From the NCBI GenBank assembly GCA_022316685.1, contig JAKJHU010000023.1:1847192-1911191 (forward strand): DNA of 64,000 nucleotides, written 5' to 3'. The notes beneath the pieces were generated by a model, which saw nothing but the letters and a program-made list of their open reading frames with translations, ran no database searches and was not told the DNA's origin. The position numbers were made by a program, and so were the translations under genes. Shown here one piece after another: positions 1 through 12,837 of the stretch; the stretch's first letter is position 1; every line of letters begins with the position of its first letter. This DNA is from Progne subis subis. Its lineage: Eukaryota > Chordata > Aves > Passeriformes > Hirundinidae.

Positions 1-632
1 CTGCCTTTCTAAATAACTGAGTTGTGTTGGTATTGTATAGCATTCTTGGTCTTAGGAAAAAATAAGTACAGTCCTTCTGGGAGGGAAGATCAGATTTGCC
101 TGAGCTGTGGTTGGCTGCCAAAAAAAAAAAAAAAAATAGGCTAAATATATATAATTTGTGAAGAAAACTACTGTTATCTTCTCCCTATATTGTGGGTGCA
201 AGTAAGATGATACAATGGTGGAGAATTCAGAACAGTTACTGAATATTTTCTGGTATGGGTTTTCTGTGTCAGCAAAGTACTGTTGAAAAGTATCTGCTCT
301 CTGTTAGTTCCCAGTGATGTCCTCTATATATGGAGAGAAGTTTCACAGTTATATTTATTTGTTATCTTAAGCAAATAAAAGCCATTCAACAGGTTCCTCT
401 GGAAGGGAAATCTTCAGTAATTTCAATAAGTTCTACAATCTTTGCCTCAAGTCTTCAGTGTCCCACCACCAGCATTTGCAGTGAGTCCCTGGTGCAGAAT
501 TTGTGATCTGTATTACACCCTTCTTTTTCCTTCTGAGGTGAAGCACATTGATCTGAACTGCACAAGCAAGAAGGGGGCTGACGCAGCACTGTGTTCATAT
601 CCTGTGCTCTGTCAACCTCTTTCTGTGTGAGT
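1..632. other. Non-coding AT-rich stretch, no gene seen
   Basis: No coding signal, RNA gene or recognised repeat family was found. A 17-base A-run lies at 120-136. A 62-codon ORF at 442-630 has no recognisable domain and is of chance length. Confidence 0.6.
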
Positions 633-900
633 CAGAGAATTTAAGACCAGGGAAGACCATTAGATCATTCCATCTGACCTTCTGTAAAAAACCAGATCAT
701 TACATTTTGCGCAGGTACTCCTTCGTTGGTGATGGCACCTTCTGTTTGGCTGAAGCGTAGCTCTCGGAAAGACACCCAGGAAGGCAGCAACACCTGCTGT
801 GTGTGTCACTGCTCTTGGCAGTGTGGTTGTACTGGTTAATCACCCTTTCTAAACAAATATGCCTTCCATAGCTGAAAACTCGCCTCAGCCTTTCAGCTCA
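633..900 (-). repeat. Old CR1-type LINE 3' end fragment
   Basis: The + strand reads as the reverse complement of a CR1 3' end. It starts with a GAATTTAAGACCAG..GACCATTAGATCAT block, then a TCTGACCTTCTGTA block, and later TGGTTAATCACCCT, in the order seen in an amniote CR1 family that is common in turtles. Divergence is high, which suggests an old insertion. The right end is unclear and similarity fades after about 900. The class call rests on recalled consensus, not on an alignment. Confidence 0.55.
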
Positions 901-3900
901 CTCAGCTGGCACGCTCTGCTACCTGTCACTACAAAACTTCTCATTCTTAATTTTTAGCTTGACTTTGCTTGGCTTCATCCATTCATTGACTTTATCAATC
1001 TGTGTGTTGTTTGATGACTTCTACATGTTCTTGACCAATTTTTCTGTGATCTCTCCATGAGTATGTTTCTCAGATGTCTGCACTTTGTAAATGTGTATTT
1101 CCCTGGTTCCCATCCCTTTACAGGGTATTGATTTCCTCCTCTGGCATTCACTGTGTGTTAGCTACACAGTGAGCAGTGCCTTACACCTCCTCTACAGCTG
1201 TGCATACAAACACTTCTGATCATAATAAAAGCACAGACCTCATTTTTGAGACATGCTTTTGTAACTGGTACTTGAAAACCATTTTTCATCAAGAAACTGT
1301 GACCTGTAACCAACTGCTTGAAGTGATTAGAAACAACTCCATTTCATGGTTGTTTTTTCTTTTGAGGAGAGAATGGATCTGAATTATCATATTTCTTAAT
1401 GAATGTTACAATTCCTTAAGGACTAAAAGATGTTATTTTCAGAAAGTTACACTTGAGGTATGGGTTTTGGATTTATAGCCCAGTAGTCTTCCTGGCCTCT
1501 TCTTCACAGTGTCTATCTTCACATTAGCCCAAGGCTCTCTCCACTGTTTGAGGTGTACCCAAGTCATTATGCTTTTGAGCTATGTTCATGCACACATAGA
1601 CAAATCTAAGTCTCTTATATTGATATTTTTCATAATTGAATGTATTACACAATGTTTTTTTTATCTCTTACTGCTACAACTCATTGTAGAAGAACGGCTT
1701 TTCAAAATAGTTTCCTTTAGCTTCAGAAGATAATCTGAAGCTCTGTATGTACTCACTCACTACTGATGCCCACTGCATCCTGTTCATCTTTCTTTAAATT
1801 TGTTGTTTTTCCCACATCCCAATGTTAAGTGAAAGATGAGAGAGGTGTGAGTGGTCTGTCTTGAAGACAGACTTGGTTCATGAATCTTTAAGCTTATTTT
1901 ATCCCACCATCCATGTTTCAAGTGTTAATGGAGTTTTGTTAGTAATTAAAAATATTTTATTATCAATTAAAAGCTCTCTTTCATGTTGCTATAATAAACA
2001 GCTTTGTTGGCTGGTACTTATTCTAATGATTGGGCACTTAATTTAAAAAAGACTGGCAAAGAATGTCATTGATATCTGAGAGCTTAAGGACCAATAGAGT
2101 TAACAGCACTATTGTTTGCTTTCTTTCCCCTAGGATTTGTATTTTGATGCTGGATGCTGTCTTAACCAGACTTTGGAGACCAAAGTTTGCTTGCTGCTTA
2201 TCAGAGCTCATGTTGATACTTGAATCAGCAAAACTCCTGAGTATGTGAAGGCTCAGTGTGTGCTCTGAGCTTTGAGTAGTGTGCATACCCCTTTTTTTAG
2301 AAGAAATCCTGGTGTTGGGCTCACGGAGTTTGTAAAACATACACAAGAAAGGTGTTATTCTTATCTATAAACTGTACAACATACAATTCAGCAATCCTTT
2401 TTTATTCGGGCACTCAATTAGACAAATAGTTTTCATGCCTTTTATGTTTAGAGTGATGTAATTCAGTATGATTCTTTGATACAATGGTCAAAATGTGCTC
2501 AAAAATTATTCAAGCACTCAAGATGCTTGAAAGTGTTAACAGAAACCTTTGTGCATCTTTTGCAGTGTTTATGTGGAACTCATTTCTGTTTTAAAAATAT
2601 TTTTTCCGAATTATGTTCTTGGTAGTAAGGGTGTGACCTCATTACCAAGTTTTCAGCTTTGAAACTCTGCAGAGGTGGGACACACTGGTACAGAAACAGC
2701 TGACCAAATTCCTAGAAGCGATTTAAATCTCAGTGCAGGTATTGTGCGATATTAAAGGTGACAGGTTATTCGCTTTTAGCAAGATTAATCAAATGGGAGT
2801 TTTTTGGAATTATTTTATTTTTAGAATAAAATAGGAATGTTGTTATGAAGCAGTCTTTGTTAAAAGGTCAGAAATTTCTCTGGACATAAACCTCTACTGC
2901 TGAAGAAAAATACTGTTAGAAAAAACCTACTAATATGCCATCAAGCCTTGGACTTCCCCATAGGCCCCTGTTGAGCTTCAGCATGATTATTACCAATAAC
3001 CTCAGCCTCTTCCTGTGTTGTGTTTTGCAGGCGGATACGAGCTCCCTTTGTCAGTACTCTGAGTGCAGATTTGTTTACTCTGACCAGGCTCCAGATGCAT
3101 TAAAACCTGGGCATGCTAACACGATGATAAATAGATCTTACTAGGCAGAGTACCATAGCTTTAACACTTTTTTTTTTTTGTTTTGTTTTTCCCCTTTTAA
3201 CTGGCTTTGTACTTTAGTGGCTCAGCTACTCACCAGGGCCATACAAGTTGCATTTGGCCGAGGGCATTGGCAAAACAAGTTTGTGTGTGCCTGGAGAACA
3301 GGCAGCAAGGGGTTGTGTTTGCCTTGGAAGACCTTGGTGATGTACCTCAAGGAAGTGAATTTCCTTGAGCTCTGCCTGTCAGCACTAAGGAAAAAGTAGT
3401 TCAAAAGCAGGTCCCACTGACTGCAAAGGCCAGTGGAGTTCATTCCTGAAAATGATTTCTTGTTGGAGAAGAGAATTGGAAATTCCTCCTAATGATAAGT
3501 GAGTTAAAAAGGGAAAATGGGTCAAAAAAAGTCAGAAGATGGAGAGGTACGGGCAGGTGGAGAAAAGCTAAAATGATAGCAAAGAGGTGAGAATGGTAGA
3601 GAGATGGACAAGGGTTATTTACTGAGTCATAGGCAGAATGTGCTTCTGGAAAATCTGCATCTGGGAATATTGAGACCATGCAGAAACCTACACCTTGGCA
3701 AAGTCTGTGAATTTCAAGCTTGAAAGGCAGAGAGAAAAGTGTCATATTTCAGATTACCTCAAAATCCCGGGCGAATAGAACTATTTAGTGACTATTTCAG
3801 GTAATAGGAGTGTCTCAGAAGACTTCCACCTACAAAATGCCACCAAATGGAGAGTTTCTCTTTAATAACTCATCTTCCTTTAACTGCAGCTGCTCCAGGG

Positions 3901-6228
3901 GCCAGATATAGAATGACTACATTATAAATATCAGGTTTCCTGGGTAGACCAACGGCAAGCTAAAATGTCAGTTTGCCTAGTGCAAACACCTGACATATGT
4001 TGAGCAGAATAGAGAGTAATGAGGTTGGAGACTGTCTCTTTGCTCCTGGTCATTTCTCTTTAGAGTATTTTTCTGGGTACACACCTGACAGAGACTAGAT
4101 GGCCGGTACCATTTCATCTCCTCTGTTCAGAAAACATTCGCCACCTTAATGCACGGGGAGCTGAACTGCTGATGCTCTGTGTGAACTTGCTCATGGCTGG
4201 ACTGTCAGAATGATTCTGCTGTGGCTTTAATGAACTAGCTGTGAGACCAATTATACCCTGTAAAAGATGTAATGGTTAATTAAACTACTGCAGTTGGTCT
4301 AACCTGAAGGCTACTGAAATACTAGGTGTGTATCTGGAAGTGAAGTGAGGCTGAAACACACGAGTTCTTTCTCTTCCTAGATACTTTGCTTTAGTATGTC
4401 CAGATGAGATAAGAAACTGAATGAATTCAAGAACATTTCATTTTTAAGAGACAGGGAGTTTACTTAATGACTCCAAACCTGGCCCTTTCATTCCTGTTTC
4501 TAATGCACCGTCACTTTCACCTTTCTCACATCAAAGAAGAGATGAAAATGGCCCCCCACAGAGATCGCAAACGCTGCTCAAATAGTGCTAGCAGTGAGAG
4601 GTTGATTTTTAGTTTAATACTCGGCCTGTAAGCAGCAACTGTCTGATTTCTGCCCTTCCCCACCGTCTTCTCTCTCTGGGGTGCAGGTGTCTGTGGCACT
4701 GCTGCAGCCCCACGTTTGCCTGGCGTGTTTGGCTGCTGCACCCACTGCAGTGGCTGGATACCAAGGGCAGAGAGTGGCGAGCTGCACCACCTCATTTCAG
4801 CTGATTGGTATTTTGGTGTCTGAGCTGTGCTGGGCCTGTGAGGGAGGACTTGTGCTAGCATCTTGTCTCACGGGAGTATTGAGGTTCTCTCTGGTCATGA
4901 ATTCCTCTAACCTTGGTGGCCTGGTGTCACAGATCTTTAAAAAAAGGGGCTGGGCTCAAGAGGCATCCTCCTCCAGTGGAGCTCAGAGGACCTCTGCCCA
5001 GCTGGAAGGAGGGGGAGCCCTGCCACAGCAGAGGTGTGCTGACACCAGGACAGACAGATCCCACCTGGCTCTTCCATCGGGACAGTGGTTGGGAGCAGGA
5101 GGTGCCAAGGAAGCAGCAGCAGGAGCACAGCCACCGCTGGACAGAAATCCGCCTGGAACAGGGTGGGTCAGGCCAAATGGGCCACAGAAGTCCCTGCTTA
5201 GCTTCTGAACTCCGGTGAAACCATCCACTCTCTTATTTTGTGTCTCACAAAGCATCAGGACCGCATGAAAGGGGAGAAAATGAGAGACAAAGCGAGGGAG
5301 AGCAGGAGATGCAGCTGTGAGAATGGCAGCCGGGGAAAAATGGGTCTGTGTGTTCATATGAGCCGTGCCTGTGCGAGGAAAACAAAATGTTTCAGTCTGC
5401 AGCTACAGATGAAGCACTTCAAGGGCATTCTGTTTAATGCCTCTGTTTTCTAAGAACCACTTTGAAGCTCATGAGCAGAGAGGTAAGTATTTAACTGCAG
5501 GTTGAAAGTTATTCTAGGCACGATGAGTACCCCTAAAAACAAACAAACAAAAGCCCCACCACAGAACAAAACCAAACACTAAATCTAGTAACAGCTTGTT
5601 GTTTTCCAAGCACAATCTTTCAACAGCTGCTTGAGACAAGAAGGAAAAAAATCTTCAAAACAACCACTTAGAGCTCTTGCCTGTAACATTTATGCTCTAC
5701 CGGCTAGGGCTGGTAGTTCTCGCTTTTCATTAGTATAAATGCCTCTCCTCTGAAACAGGGAATGAGTGGTAATGATTCTGATACAAGTTAGCATTAATTT
5801 TATTTAGCATGTCAATGAATGCTGCTTTCAAAAAAACACCATAGAAACAGGGGTTTGTTGTTGTTGTTGTGGGTTTTTTTTATTTTTAATGGGAAACAAT
5901 TTAATTTTCTTTTTGCATATGGTATATTTGAGGAAATTGAAATGTCCTGTCAAAAATGAATAAATGGATAAAATCTGGTAAGAATTGTTGTTTAACAGGC
6001 TATTATGTGTCTTCATAGCATTATCATTTCTTCATTACTTGGCTTTATTTGTATTTTTTTTCTCTTCATCAGTAGCATTAATTTTCAATCCCTTCTGCTC
6101 GATGTGGGCTGTTGTCCAGTGACCTAAAAACTGACATGTGTTACAGATTTTGAACAATTACTGTTTATGCTTGGGGGGGGGTACATGGGGTTATTATTTG
6201 AGGAGTTGATGTAATTTCATGCTTTTCT
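901..6228. other. Non-coding stretch, no gene or recognised repeat
   Basis: Nothing assignable was found apart from short tracts: an A/C-rich run near 5535-5565, a TTG run at 5855-5870 and a G8-9 run at 6172-6181. The interval 4640-5220 is more GC-rich than its surroundings and carries overlapping ORFs on both strands (for example 4681-5208 +, 4983-5357 -). None shows a domain or codon pattern I recognise, and open frames on both strands are what GC-rich DNA gives by chance. Confidence 0.5.
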
Positions 6229-6297
6229 TTTATATATGTGTGTGTATTTATATATATAAGTCACACAAACACACTCTACATATATAAGTGTGTGTGC
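6229..6297. repeat. AT/TG microsatellite cluster with partial dyad symmetry
   Basis: Alternating TATA and TGTGTG segments are followed by CACACAAACACAC, TACATATATA and again TGTGTGTG. The TG and CA tracts can pair, so the block is an imperfect inverted repeat. It is a simple-sequence locus with no coding role. Confidence 0.7.
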
Positions 6298-9200
6298 AGC
6301 TTGTCTTCTGTAAATAATTAGACATGAAGTTTATATTTAGGAGAACTGTAATCTGGTGAGTGAGAGCAGGAACTAAAGTGAACCGGAATTGTAGAAACTT
6401 GGTTTTCTCTTTATCTGTCCTGCCTTTGTGAGATGAGGTTGTTCTCTGCTGTCAGCGGGGCATCCATCCATTTCCCCTGAATGTTTGTACTTGCTTGCAC
6501 AGAAGAGAACTTCTGGATTTTGTAGGATTTTACTTGGCTGATGCAGTGTCCTGTGACAAAGTCAGTCTTTTTAAGATGCCTGTGATGCTAAGGAATTTTA
6601 GCAGTTTTGGCACCGATAGACAGCTGGTGGCTGAAGAATATAAACTCACTGGGAACAGTTAGGGACTTGGCCTCTAACATATGAAATTACTTACTCCTGT
6701 TTATTATGTAAAAAACCTCCCACACCACCTAACCCCCCAAATCAGCCCATCAGTCAGTCACCCATGTCTTGACAGGATGCTGCATCTGAGATCCTGTCAC
6801 TGCCACTCACTGGGGGTTTGAATTTGGAGGACCTGCAGAGCACAGAGCCTTCCAGACAGACTTTTTTTAAGTTACAGTTACTTAGGGCCAAAATGCACAG
6901 CAAATGAAACTATATAGCTTCAATTTAGTTGTGTAAGAACTGTTAATATAAGCAAAAAAAAAAAGGAGTAAAATATTTATCAAATCATGAATTATGTAGA
7001 ACCTGCAGACATTACTAATTTACAGGCATTAAAATAATTTTTTATAAAAGAATAAGCATTAAAAAGTCTCACTTTGCTTTTATATGAGATTACAGAAAGC
7101 TTCATGTGATGAGCTACTGTTGTTTACTTGTGTTCCAGTGGTATTCTCCCTCCTTTAGCCTAAATTTTCCAAATATAAGTATTCTACATACCTAACAGAC
7201 GCATTCTTTCATTTGTGATTATTTGATTATTCATAATTTGTTGCTTTTTTCCAGCTGTTTCTGGATGTTTAAATATTAACCAAGAGCATTTTTTATGCAA
7301 TTTTTATTTCGTTGTCACATGAACATCTTTATAAATAATACATTTTTTTTTTTGTTTCCATATGTCAACGATGTTTAGAAATAAACCTCCTTTTTGCAGT
7401 AGTAGCTGGGAACACAAACATGCAGCCGCCACTTCGTTAGATGTTCTTTTATCAGAAACCCAACTGTTTGATTAGTTCTATTTAGGAGATGCTGGAGGCT
7501 CTGATGCTTTGTGAACACCTCTCTGCTTCTTAATGAACACTTCTGAATCCTCCAGCAACAGAGAATCAAAGTCTTATTGTCTAAGCTGGTGAGCTCTGTC
7601 AAAGGGGCCCTCATTTGCTGTGCTCAAGTTGACTTTAATTTGTCGCATGACACAGGTCCTCTCTTCACGAGACTCCATCTTTGTAGCATAAGCTCATTGC
7701 TCTCGCCTGAATTTCCTTTTTGGAGTTGTTCCCTTGAATCACAGACAGGAAGGACGTGAGGATATTTAAGAGATCATTTGTCATGTAAGTTGTGTCAGCA
7801 CGTGAGTGCTGTAGCAGCAGTGGCACCTCTGCAGTCGCACTGATAAGAGCAAAGGCAGGTATGCTCTGTGATAAGGGACTGTGGCCATACAGCAGGAGCA
7901 CCCAGTTACACGGGTGGTTTCAGTTTCATCTTGGTGTAGACTTTGCTTCTAGGTAAATAAACCCAGACTTTATCTGCAGTAGCCCAGATGCAGACAGAAG
8001 GCAAAGCCTTGCATTGATGCACTGGACTCAGTACAGAACAGTTAATGAATTTTCCTACATAAAGGCAAGGCATGGATGGGCAATTAGGTGTGATGATTAA
8101 GTAATTCTGTAGCCTTGCTTACCCTTTTAAGCAGCATGATGAGAAAAGGTTGCATTAGAAAGCAGAATAGAAATTGGACTGGTGCACACAAAAGCTAACT
8201 TGTAAGGAGAGGGGAAAAAAAAAAGTGCCACTCAAACCCTCTGCTTGTATTGAGAAAATGAAATCAACAGAGGATTCAGAGAGAGTGACTTAAAGAGGCG
8301 ACATTTAAAACAGTTAATTCACAAGTACTCAGTAGAACATATACAACTAACACACAGTTAATACAAACTAACAGGAGTTAGTCAGAAAAACTCCTTTTTC
8401 TCTGCCTCTATCCAAAATACCTGACAATGCTAGCAACAGACAGGTCTATGTTTTGAGTTTTACGTTACAGAAGGAATTGAAATAGTTAATAAATCGGCTG
8501 ATATTGTTTAGTTCTGTAATGGATAAATCATGACAGCAAAAGAGTACATATGAGTTAATTATTGCAGTATTTATATGAGCCCTGCAGGGCAAAACGAAGA
8601 AAGCATTCACATTAACAAACAGTTTAATACCCAGAAAGTGCAAAATAAACTGACTCCATAGAAACCCTAGGATGAGTTTAATTCCTCATTTGGCTAATTC
8701 TACAATGCTTTATGAGATTAACCTGTTACTGTGTGTTTGGGTGATTAACCTGTTATACATAGTAATTAGCCTTTTAGTTATCGTGTCTGTAAATAATTTT
8801 TCACTACATGCCTGCTTCTAGGCTTGTGGACAGAAAAGCAAACTGGTCCTTCATGCATATCCCCAGACTTGACTCTCCTTGTAGTTCTTCCTCTGTCCTC
8901 TGGTTCTGAAGCTGCTCTCAATTTTGGCTCACTTTCCAACACAATCTTTGGTGGTTTTGTCATTCTTTCCTATGACTCATGCAGCTCTTTGCTCACATGT
9001 GCAGATTATCTGAGAGATTTTCTTCTTTTTCAGCTTAATTATTTTTAATAGTGCTTTCAGGTTACATTGAGTGAAATTAGATATTAAGTTTCAATCTACT
9101 ATTACCCAATTTTAATAATATTCTAGGTATCAAAGTCATTCATTTAAAAATTAGCTAAAGGTAGACTCTTTCAATGAGACCTGACTTTTTTATTGAAAAA

Positions 9201-11059
9201 GCAAGTGTTTCATGTTTCTAATGTTTGCCTTCCTCTGTATATTTCTTTAGCAAGAGACAGTGCTGTATGGTTTCTCTTTTCATGTAACAGCTGTGTCCAG
9301 CATACTTAACAAGATATTATGTATCATCCACAGCATTTTTTAATGTGCTGAAGTTCTGGTGTAAAGCTGGCATTTCCATTAGAGTAGATCAGCGTGTTTT
9401 AGTCATCAGATGCCTATTACAATTATTTTATCACTTTTTTTTTTTTTTTTTTTTTTTTTTCCCAGCAGAGTAATCGCTTTCTCATTGATCTGGACATACA
9501 GCTGATAGATGGATACAGGGATGGGCTGTGAGCAGCAGGCTCCCACTGCATTAGATTGATGTGTCAGGCAGCTTCCAGCTGGGTGTGATAGGAAGATTAC
9601 AGGGCTCCAACTGTACCTCTGTACAACTCAAAGTAAACCATGTAAAATCTATCTGAAAGATTCAGCACTGAATCCTCCAGAACTTCTCATTACAGTGGAT
9701 GCAGGAAGTACTGAAAGGGAACCTTAATTCTCAAAGACACTGAGGTTCAGCACATCATCATCTTACATACTGTGATTCTATCTGAAGGTACAAATCTTTG
9801 AGACAAAAATAATGAATCAAATTACCCAGAAGAACTTTCCCACTTTGTTTCCAGATGCACAAGTTGTTTTCCTTGATAATAGTGACAACGGGTGATACTG
9901 ATAACAACAAAATTGCACAAGGAAGCATGAAGTACCACAGTGTTCCCATCTTACTCTTGAGTATCCTGTGTTTGCCACCTGCAGCCTCTGTCCACAAGTA
10001 ATCCCAAACACAGGTTTGTCTTTCAAAAAGCCAGATGGTTACAAGAAAGTAGGGACATGTTTTCTGGCCACTTTTATATCCTTTATGAAATGCTATTTTC
10101 ATTCACTATATTTGGTATAAACTCTATTTGTTTGTGTGACATATATAAAAATTATGCTGTAAGAGACACCAGCAGTATACAAATTGACTTATTTTCCTTC
10201 TGTACTTCCAGTGAAGTTTCAGGAAATACGTATGCAGCATAATTGAATGTTTGTAGGGACAAAATTTTGTAATCAGATACCAGTCACTGAAGATTGGTCC
10301 AAGAAAAACCGATACAAATATTGACTAGTTTGTAAGAGTTAGAATGACTGAAAGATTTGGCTTTTTTTCCTAGACAAACTTGTATTTCATCTTGACTTTA
10401 GGACCTAGCTTCACTAATGACTTTGGCACAGTCTCATAATTAATTTTATTTGAAATCAAATGGTCGAAGGTTCAGAATGAACCCACATGTCCACATAGCT
10501 GGTACAAAAAAAAGCAGTCTTAGCATAATATTGTATTTTTTCTCATTTTTTTCTTTTTCACAGATCTGCCCTTTTGCAGTCTTTGCTTGAGACTGTACTG
10601 TTTACCGAGTCACTAACAAATACAGATTCCTAGTTTATTTGAGGCTCTGAGAAAGTCAAGGCAGTTTAATATATGCGATAGAAAAAACTGGTGTAGTTAA
10701 TTTATTTGTAAATGTTTGGGGGGGTTGTGATAAACAACATTTTTGTTAAATTAGTACTGCAGTAGTTTAATGTAAAGAGTTTTGTAAAATCCAGTAAATA
10801 AGTAGAAGATCTAGGAAAACAGGTCTGAGCTTGGCAGGACCCCACGGGAAGGTGCCCTGGAGTGCAGAGGGGCTCAGAGCACAAGGACAGCCCTTCCCAA
10901 CATGTGGAAAATCAAACAGTTGTGGCAGGAGGTCAGCACAAGCAGAGCTCATATATAAAAACAAGTGTACCAAAGGGGGTACATTTTGCTGTAGGCTACC
11001 CTAGAGGAACACAGACTGACTGTCCAAGATTGCCTGGTTGGAGAAGGGGTGTAGGAAAG
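6298..11059. other. Non-coding stretch, no gene seen
   Basis: There is no supported exon or RNA gene. It contains a 26-base T-run at 9435-9460 followed by CCCAGCAG. That resembles a pyrimidine tract plus acceptor dinucleotide, but no open exon-like segment with a donor follows. Short ORFs such as 9758-10102 (-) show no recognisable similarity. Confidence 0.5.
9435..9460. repeat. T26 mononucleotide run
   Basis: An uninterrupted run of T. It may be the A-tail of a minus-strand retrocopy, but no source element was recognised next to it. Confidence 0.8.
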
Positions 11060-12065
11060 CCACAACTTAGCTGAAGCTGAAACTGGGAAGGATATGAGGA
11101 CCAAAGTACAAGTTTCTATACACAGCCTTCAGCAAAAGGAAGGCTGGGGGAAAAGTGAGCCTGCCCCACAAAGGAGCAGGGGATATACTGACAGATTAGT
11201 TACCTCAGCTTTTTCTGTCTTCCTGGTTTTACCTGTTACATTCTGCCCTTAGCTCAGCCTCTGAGCCAAGTGGCAGAGCTTGAGGGAGTAAATAGTTACC
11301 TACAGTGGAGAAAGATCATGACTGATGGCTTTTAGGTCAAGTGGACAGCCTCAGGTCCGATGGAGCAGGCAGGCTGCACCAGAGAGGGTGACAGAGGTCA
11401 CTGTGAGGCTACTCACGGTCAACTTCAAGGAGGCTCACAATGACAGGAAAGAGCCAAACATTAGTTCCAGCCTCAAGAAGGACAAGGAAAAGGATCTAGG
11501 GTAAATTATACAGGAGGTCCTGCTGGAAACCATTTCCAAACACAAAGATTAAGTAGGTGATTAGTAACAGCCAGCATGGGCAAGATGAGCCTGACCTTCT
11601 GGGTTGCCGTCTCACATGGGTTGGCTGGCTGTGTGGGAAAGGGGAGAGCAGGTGATGTTGCCTACCTGACTTCAGCAAGGCCTCTGACCTCGTCCTCCAC
11701 AGTTTCCATCCAGAGAGATGGGTGAAATACAAGCTGAATTAAAAGAAGGGTGAGAAATTGCTGAGAGGGATCAGGGACATTTGTTGCTGTGCCTGATGGG
11801 GAGGCGTAGAACAGGCTGAGCCAAGCTCATCTCAGGAGAGTTATATGGCAAAAGGAGGAGAGGCACCAGACATGAGCTACAGTGCAGGAGATCCAGGTCT
11901 GGGGTGAGGAAAATGCTTTTCACTGTGAAGGTACCCAAACAGGGGCAGAAGCCTGGAGAGGCTGTGGGATCCCGTCCCTTGGCTCTGTGCAACTTCCTGT
12001 AGCTGATGCTGCTTTAAAGAGGTCCCTTTCCAACCTGAGTCACTGTCCTTCTCATCCATTCCAAG
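11060..12065 (+). mobile_element. Decayed CR1 LINE with reverse-transcriptase remnant and 3' end
   Basis: The + strand follows a CR1 ORF2 and 3' UTR in order. An AACAACAAAAGG-like region lies near 11120-11150. An AGCCAGCATGG..AAG..CTGAC block follows at 11570-11595. Next is GGGGAGAGCAGGTGATGTTGCCTACCTGACTTCAGCAAGGCCTCTGAC at about 11640-11690, given here only as a landmark; it corresponds to the RT motif Y-L-D-F-S-K-A-F-D. The 3' part (GAGAGGCTGTGG, then AAGAGGTCCCTTTCCAACC) lies at 11955-12045. At the RT motif the codon for Asp is damaged (CTGAC where CR1 has CTCGAC), shifting the frame, and the RT-to-3' interval is shortened by deletion. The element is non-functional. The 5' limit is uncertain. 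Confidence 0.7.
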
Positions 12066-12763
12066 GAGCACTGAGCTTTTACTTCCCTGCAAATTTGCAG
12101 TGGTGTAAAGGAACACAAAGGAGTGTAATAAAATTTTAAGAATTATTTTTAAAGAATGGGTGAAGATACTGTCTGTGCTGTGGGGCTCCTTCTGTCCTAG
12201 AAGGAGCCATGTGAGTAGCTGTTACCTGACCTGCATTTAGATCTTGCCTGAGACAACAGCATCATTCCCCCTGTGTAAACACATTTCTCACTAGGTGATT
12301 AGGGCTAGGTTTGTTAAGGTGAAGGAAAAACTGGGAAGGGAAGGATGAAAGCTGAGGGCTGCAGCAGTGATGTCACCACCTTTCCTCCCAGTGACACTGA
12401 CAGCAGAGGTACTGAAATTCAGAACAAAGGCAGTTTACTGAATCCTCTTCTATACATTTTTATTAAGTGAGATTGAGACTTCAGACTTCTGTGAAAACTG
12501 AGCTAATGTAGTGTGCTTTGAATAAATATCTGATGAGACTGTTATACCAGATTATCGTAATTGCAAAGAAAGAGGAAAAGACCTGTAAATGCAGTAAAAA
12601 TGAACAACCTTCCAATATGTGCACCTAAATTTCTTATTCCTGGAATGTTCACTTAAGCCTTCCCAGAAAAAAACAACCATCATTTTTGAAGCTGTAGCTA
12701 AATTGAAAGACTATTTTGCCAAGGAGCTATTTTGAGAATTCAGTTCATTTAAATTAAAAAAAA

Positions 12764-12764
<1 letters not shown>

Positions 12765-12835
<71 letters not shown>
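12765..12835. repeat. A71 mononucleotide tract
   Basis: Seventy-one consecutive A bases follow AAATTAAAAAAAAC and precede CCCACAACCC. This is the longest mononucleotide run in the window. No retroelement body was recognised immediately upstream. Read or assembly length error is likely for a tract this long. Confidence 0.85.

Positions 12836-12837
<2 letters not shown>

Noticed and set aside
4681..5357. Possible exon or gene in overlapping 175- and 124-codon ORFs
   Set aside because: The frames are open on both strands in a GC-richer patch, with no domain, splice pattern or recognisable similarity.
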